DNA of 35,105 bases, taken from positions 1 through 35,105 of the forward strand of contig CAMTIW010000010.1 of NCBI GenBank assembly GCA_947072665.1, in the 5' to 3' direction. The position numbers and the translations under genes are program-made. The notes beneath the pieces were generated by a model, which worked only from the letters and a program-made list of their open reading frames with translations, did no database searches and was not told the DNA's origin. Below, piece by piece: positions 31,231 to 35,105 of the stretch. Position 1 is the first letter of the stretch. Each line of letters opens with the position of its first letter. This stretch comes from an uncultured Fusobacteriaceae bacterium (lineage in GTDB: Bacteria; Fusobacteriota; Fusobacteriia; Fusobacteriales; Fusobacteriaceae).

Positions 31231-33300
31231 ATGAAAAAATTTGAAATTTTTGGTTATAATTTTAGTTTTCAATTTCAAAGGAAAAATTGGGATAATCCAG
31301 AAATTTATTCTAAAAATAATATGTTAAAAGAAAAAATATTTTATCTAATAATAATAATGAGTATATTTGTATTAAGCAGCAAAGTAAATTTATTCTATAG
31401 AAGTGAAAACTATAGGGTAGGAGATATTATAAAAAGTGATATATATGCTCCTAAAAGTGTTGTATATAGAGATGAGAGTGCTAAAAATAAAATAATTGAA
31501 CAGCTTATAATAACTTCTGGACGTGAATATCTTTTTGTATCTAGCGCTGAAAAACATTATACTAAAAATTTTGAGGAATTATTTGAAAATTTAGAGCTCG
31601 TAAGAAATAAAAAAGAAAAATATGATTTCAAAATTTTTGAGCAAGAGTCAGGAGTTAAAATACCTGAACCAATTATTAAAGAGTTATTAAGAATGTCTAA
31701 AAAAAATTTTAATAGAACTAAAGAAGAAATAAGTTTACTATTATCAGAAATATATAAAAAAGGAATTTTTCAAGAGGAAAAAATTATAAGGATTGACGAA
31801 GGTTTAGAAGAGAGAATGGATGATTTATCGAAACTTCAAAATAAAATTTTAAAATTTTTTATTACTCCAAATTATGTTTATGATCCAGAAAAGACGAAAT
31901 ATTCAATAAGAGAAAAAGTCCTTCAAATAAAAGATCAGTTTGTTAAGATAAATGTAGGGGATTTAATAATAAAAAAAGGTGAAATATTAACTGACCATAA
32001 TATTAAATTATTGGAAGCTGTTGGAATTTCTTCTGTGAAAAAGAATATTTTATATTTTATTTTGAATATTTTATATTTATGGATAGTGGGAACAATATTC
32101 TATTATATATCAATTTCATTATTGAAAAAAGAAATATTAAATAAAAACTTTTATAGAAGTACATTTTTAATAATAGTCTCTATGTTTACAATATTTAGAT
32201 TTTTTCCAAGTGAATATATATATATAATACCATTTGATGCATTATTATTTTTATTACTTATTTTAACAAATATAAATTTTAGTTTTATTTTAGCATTTTT
32301 TTCACTGGCGTTTATTCTTCCAATAATAGATTTTAATACTAAGTATTTTATAATAAATATTTTTGCTATAATTTTTGGGTCATATTTAGTAAAAAAAATT
32401 ACTACGAGATCTGAAGTTTTAAGTATAGGAATAAAACTATCCATATTAAAAGTACTGTTGTATATAGTTCTAACTGTATTTTTAAATGATGAAAGTTCCA
32501 GTGGAACTTTGAAATCCATCGAACTTTTAATATCAGGAATAATATCAGGAATGATAACTTTGGCCTTGGTACCATATTTTGAAAGAACTTTTAATTTATT
32601 GGATATTTTTAAGCTACTAGAACTAGGAGATCTTTCTAATCCTTTGTTAAAAAGATTGTCCATAGAAGCACCAGGAACTTTTCAGCATTCTATGATGGTA
32701 GCAACGCTTTCAGAAAATGCAGCAGAATCTATTGGAGCAAGTCCTATATTTTGCAGAGTATCTTCATATTATCATGATATTGGAAAAATAAAAAGACCAA
32801 ATTTTTATGTGGAAAATCAAAATCCAGGTGAAAATCCTCACGATAAAATATCTCCGTCTATGAGTAATTTAATAATTAAAGCTCATACAAAAGATGGTGT
32901 AGAAATAGGGAAAAAAAATCAATTGCCAAGAGAAATAAGAGATATTATGTTGGAGCATCAAGGGACAACTTTACTTGCTTATTTTTATAATAAAGCTAAA
33001 AAATTAGATCCAAGTGTAAAAATAAATGATTTTAAATATCCTGGACCTAAGCCTAAAACGAAAGAATCAGCAATTATTATGTTAGCTGATTCTATTGAAG
33101 CAGCAGTAAGATCTATAGATGAAAAAACACCTATTTCTATTGAATTGATGGTTAGAAAAATAATAAGTAATAAAATAGAGGAAAATCAATTAGTAGATGC
33201 AGATCTTACATTTAGAGAAATAGAAATTATAGTTGAAAGTTTTGTTAAAACTTTAATTTCAATTCATCATGTGAGAATTAAATACCCAAATCAAAAATAA
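31231..33300 (+). CDS. pgpH: PgpH-type 7TM-HD domain phosphodiesterase (c-di-AMP hydrolase family)
   Basis: The 689-aa protein has an N-terminal membrane segment (about 34-50), an extracellular 7TMR-HDED domain (55-265), seven membrane helices (272-450) and a cytoplasmic HD domain. The HD residues appear in FQHSMMVATL (H486) and YYHDIGKI (H515-D516), and later in IKAHTKDGVEIG, MLEHQGTTLLAYFY and MLADSIEAAVRS. Firmicute PgpH hydrolyses c-di-AMP to pApA, so c-di-AMP signalling is implied. No diadenylate cyclase is in the window. The order pgpH-ybeY-dgkA is the same as in Firmicutes. Translation starts on the base after the dinG stop, with AGGAGATGGGGG inside the end of dinG as ribosome site. 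Confidence 0.93.
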   Translation: MKKFEIFGYNFSFQFQRKNWDNPEIYSKNNMLKEKIFYLIIIMSIFVLSSKVNLFYRSENYRVGDIIKSDIYAPKSVVYRDESAKNKIIEQLIITSGREYLFVSSAEKHYTKNFEELFENLELVRNKKEKYDFKIFEQESGVKIPEPIIKELLRMSKKNFNRTKEEISLLLSEIYKKGIFQEEKIIRIDEGLEERMDDLSKLQNKILKFFITPNYVYDPEKTKYSIREKVLQIKDQFVKINVGDLIIKKGEILTDHNIKLLEAVGISSVKKNILYFILNILYLWIVGTIFYYISISLLKKEILNKNFYRSTFLIIVSMFTIFRFFPSEYIYIIPFDALLFLLLILTNINFSFILAFFSLAFILPIIDFNTKYFIINIFAIIFGSYLVKKITTRSEVLSIGIKLSILKVLLYIVLTVFLNDESSSGTLKSIELLISGIISGMITLALVPYFERTFNLLDIFKLLELGDLSNPLLKRLSIEAPGTFQHSMMVATLSENAAESIGASPIFCRVSSYYHDIGKIKRPNFYVENQNPGENPHDKISPSMSNLIIKAHTKDGVEIGKKNQLPREIRDIMLEHQGTTLLAYFYNKAKKLDPSVKINDFKYPGPKPKTKESAIIMLADSIEAAVRSIDEKTPISIELMVRKIISNKIEENQLVDADLTFREIEIIVESFVKTLISIHHVRIKYPNQK

Positions 33301-33319
33301 AAATATAAGGGAGTAAAAA

Positions 33320-33784
33320 ATGGAATTAGTATTAGATTTATCAATTGAAATAGAAAAATATGAAAATTTATTAATAGAAGAAAAAGTTACTAAATACGTG
33401 AAAGATGTATTAGAAGATGAATTTGATTCAGAAAAACCAGTTTATGTATCTGTAGCAATTGTTGATAATGAGAGAATAAAAGAAATAAATAGAGAATTTA
33501 GAGGAAAAGATATGCCAACAGATGTAATTTCATTTGCTTACCACGAAAGTGAAGGTTTTGACATAGGACCATATGATACTTTAGGGGATATTATAATTTC
33601 AGCTGAAAGAGTTGAAGAGCAAGGAATAGACTATGGACACTCCATGGAAAGAGAATTTTATTATGTATTGACTCATGGACTTTTACACCTTTTAGGTTAT
33701 GATCATATAGAGGAAGAAGATAAAAAGGAGATGAGAATAAGAGAAGAGGAAATACTTGAAAAATTTGGTTATACAAGGAGCTAA
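33320..33784 (+). CDS. ybeY: Endoribonuclease YbeY (16S rRNA maturation)
   Basis: YbeY is a single-strand-specific zinc endoribonuclease needed for 16S rRNA 3'-end processing and 70S quality control. The 154-aa protein shows the metal motif HGLLHLLGYDH (H119, H123, H129) and the upstream family segments FRGKDMPTDVISFAY and LGDIIISAERV. AAGGGAG lies before the start. It sits 19 bases after pgpH and 3 bases before the dgkA-PAP2 gene, the order seen in Firmicutes, which supports operon co-transcription. Confidence 0.96.
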   Translation: MELVLDLSIEIEKYENLLIEEKVTKYVKDVLEDEFDSEKPVYVSVAIVDNERIKEINREFRGKDMPTDVISFAYHESEGFDIGPYDTLGDIIISAERVEEQGIDYGHSMEREFYYVLTHGLLHLLGYDHIEEEDKKEMRIREEEILEKFGYTRS

Positions 33785-33787
33785 ATT

Positions 33788-34510
33788 ATGAAAAAAAATA
33801 AGGTAACAGGAAAAGAACATGATATTATAGAAAGTTTTAACTATGCAATAGATGGTATATTTGAAGCTATAAGAACAGAAAAACATATGAAATTTCATGG
33901 TTTTATCTCTGTTATAGCAGTTATTGTATCTATTTTTTCAGAGATGAGTAAATATGAAATATTAGCTTTGATTTTATCTATAACCATGGTTTGGGTTGCA
34001 GAGCTCTTTAATAGCTCTATAGAAGCTATTGTGGACATGATAACAGCCCAATATCATCCCTTAGCAAAAAAAGCTAAAGATATAGCTGCAGGAGCAGTAT
34101 TAATAACAGGAATTAATGCAATAGTTGTAGCTTATGTTATTTTTGAAAGAAGAGTAAGTTTTTATTTAAATGATTCTTTTTCTATTTTAAAAAAATCTTT
34201 TCAAAATAGTTTGGTTATAATATTAGTTATAATTACTATACTGGTTATTTTAATAAAAAAATATTATAAAAAAGGTAGGCCTTTAAGGGGAGGATTACCT
34301 AGTGGACATAGTGCTTTGGGCGGTATGGCATTTACTGCAATAACTTTTTTAACAGATAGTTCAAAAGTATTTTATTTAGCTATGATACTTTTAGTTTTAG
34401 TTATGCAATCTAGAGTTGAAGGAAAAATTCATAATATTAAAGAAGTAGTATTAGGAGCGATATTAGGGATAGGAATAACTTATTTAATATTGATATCATT
34501 AGGATTTTAG
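33788..34510 (+). CDS. dgkA: Fusion of DgkA-type lipid kinase and PAP2 phosphatase
   Basis: The 240-aa membrane protein has a DgkA domain (about 10-120) with the active-site helix AELFNSSIEAIVD (E72, E79) and AKKAKDIAAGAV. A PAP2-type phosphatase domain (135-238) carries KKGRPL (R164, P165), PSGHSALGG (S172, H174) and SRVEGKIHNIKE (R209, H215); the last position is Glu where the family usually has Asp. In Gram-positive bacteria DgkA phosphorylates undecaprenol, and PAP2 proteins dephosphorylate undecaprenyl pyrophosphate. A single protein carrying both would control the lipid-carrier pool for peptidoglycan and surface glycan synthesis. Firmicute dgkA at this position lacks the PAP2 half. The start overlaps the ybeY stop region (GGAG then ATG). 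Confidence 0.88.
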   Translation: MKKNKVTGKEHDIIESFNYAIDGIFEAIRTEKHMKFHGFISVIAVIVSIFSEMSKYEILALILSITMVWVAELFNSSIEAIVDMITAQYHPLAKKAKDIAAGAVLITGINAIVVAYVIFERRVSFYLNDSFSILKKSFQNSLVIILVIITILVILIKKYYKKGRPLRGGLPSGHSALGGMAFTAITFLTDSSKVFYLAMILLVLVMQSRVEGKIHNIKEVVLGAILGIGITYLILISLGF

Positions 34511-34532
34511 AGTTAATAGATAGGAGAAATAA

Positions 34533-35105
34533 ATGGCTGTAACTAAAAAAGAATATTTACTTATGAGTTTATTAGCGTATTTTAATTTTACTTCAAGTGA
34601 GTATGATAAATGCATTTATGAGCTCTTGGCATTACCAGAATTAAACCTAAAAAAAGATACTGATTTAGAAAGTATTGGATTAGATTCTCATCAAAATATT
34701 TTTTATTATTTGGCTCATGAATTAGAAAATAAAAAATTTAAAACCATGAGAACAGATTCGTTTCAAAGTTTTTTAGATTATTTTTCAGAGGAATTAAATA
34801 AATGGAAACTTTGTGCAATTGAAGATAGAAGACCTACAACAAAAAAAATATTGAATAAAGAAATAGAAAGAACTGGATTTTATGCTGTTTCTTTTACAGA
34901 TGGAGAGAATGTCGTAATATCTATTAGAGGAAGTGAAACTTTTCCTATAGAAGAAGCATATAAGGATTTCATTGAGAATAATTTGGTATTAGGAATAGGA
35001 AAAAGACCGAAACAATTTAATAATGCAGTGGAGTTTTATAATAAGCATATAGAATATTTAAATATAAAAAAAGAAAAAATCTCTCTTACAGGTCATTCAC
35101 TAGGG
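34533..35105 (+). CDS. Lipase-like alpha/beta-hydrolase (Mbeg1/DUF2974-like), 3' end outside window
   Basis: The visible 191 residues begin MAVTKKEYLLMSLLAYFNF with TAGGAGA upstream. The first 60 residues are helical. A class-3-lipase-like core then begins, with GFYAVSFTDGENVVISIRGS and KDFIENNLVL. The window ends precisely in TGHSLG, the GxSxG nucleophile elbow with the catalytic serine. The rest of the active site is beyond the edge. There is no signal peptide, so the enzyme is probably cytoplasmic. The resemblance is to the Mbeg1-like/DUF2974 hydrolases, whose substrates are poorly known. It follows the dgkA-PAP2 gene by 22 bases and may be co-transcribed with that membrane-lipid enzyme. 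Confidence 0.75.
   Translation, partial: MAVTKKEYLLMSLLAYFNFTSSEYDKCIYELLALPELNLKKDTDLESIGLDSHQNIFYYLAHELENKKFKTMRTDSFQSFLDYFSEELNKWKLCAIEDRRPTTKKILNKEIERTGFYAVSFTDGENVVISIRGSETFPIEEAYKDFIENNLVLGIGKRPKQFNNAVEFYNKHIEYLNIKKEKISLTGHSLG

Overview
The window is very AT-rich, uses strong Shine-Dalgarno sites and encodes a diderm surface (trimeric autotransporter, outer-membrane beta barrel). Together with the gene content (Sec-containing SelD, PASTA-rsgA-rpe cluster, YadA-type adhesins, DUF11 exported proteins), this points to Fusobacteriota, most likely the genus Fusobacterium. That assignment is inference from style and content; no marker gene such as rRNA is present. I saw no tRNA, rRNA, CRISPR array or insertion sequence.

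Layout. (1) 1-3968, minus strand: selD-selA-selB selenocysteine operon. selB runs off the left edge. selD must be read through an in-frame TGA, so SelD is itself a selenoprotein. (2) 4175-9613, plus strand: a six-gene operon of PASTA membrane protein, rsgA, rpe, a MarR regulator with a FeoA-like tail, rqcH and an aldose-1-epimerase-like gene, closed by a 19-bp-stem terminator. (3) 9664-10891: ywbE (minus) and a divergent EamA transporter. (4) 11300-14424: a short YadA-like trimeric autotransporter facing a convergent ibrA-ibrB pair. In E. coli this regulator pair activates Ig-binding trimeric autotransporters. (5) 14713-17000: a tiny exported Cys/His/Met-rich peptide followed by an OmpR-type two-component system. 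(6) 17061-17831, minus: a 7-alpha-hydroxysteroid dehydrogenase-like SDR with a shortened cofactor loop. (7) 18436-28634: five consecutive exported surface proteins. (8) 28771-35105: a housekeeping run of JAB-DinG helicase, PgpH-type HD phosphodiesterase, ybeY, a DgkA-PAP2 fusion and a truncated lipase-like gene.

The most interesting region is 18436-28634. Three paralogous secreted proteins (718, 469 and 604 aa) share an N-terminal motif around IGTQATISY, a central DUF11-like module, EF-hand-like DxNxDG loops and a common C-terminal domain of about 115 residues. A small DUF11-like protein precedes them. A 1372-aa protein follows, with a DUF11 domain, an SdrD-B-like calcium module, a coiled coil, Ig-like domains and a C-terminal region that looks like an outer-membrane barrel ending in Phe. 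A hairpin terminator after the 718-aa gene would make that protein the abundant component. I infer a calcium-stabilised surface layer or fibre system with its own outer-membrane anchor or assembly platform. I know of no described system with this layout.

Several housekeeping genes are unusual fusions (MarR-FeoA, JAMM-DinG, DgkA-PAP2). The PASTA gene sits where Firmicutes carry a PASTA kinase, but it has no kinase domain.
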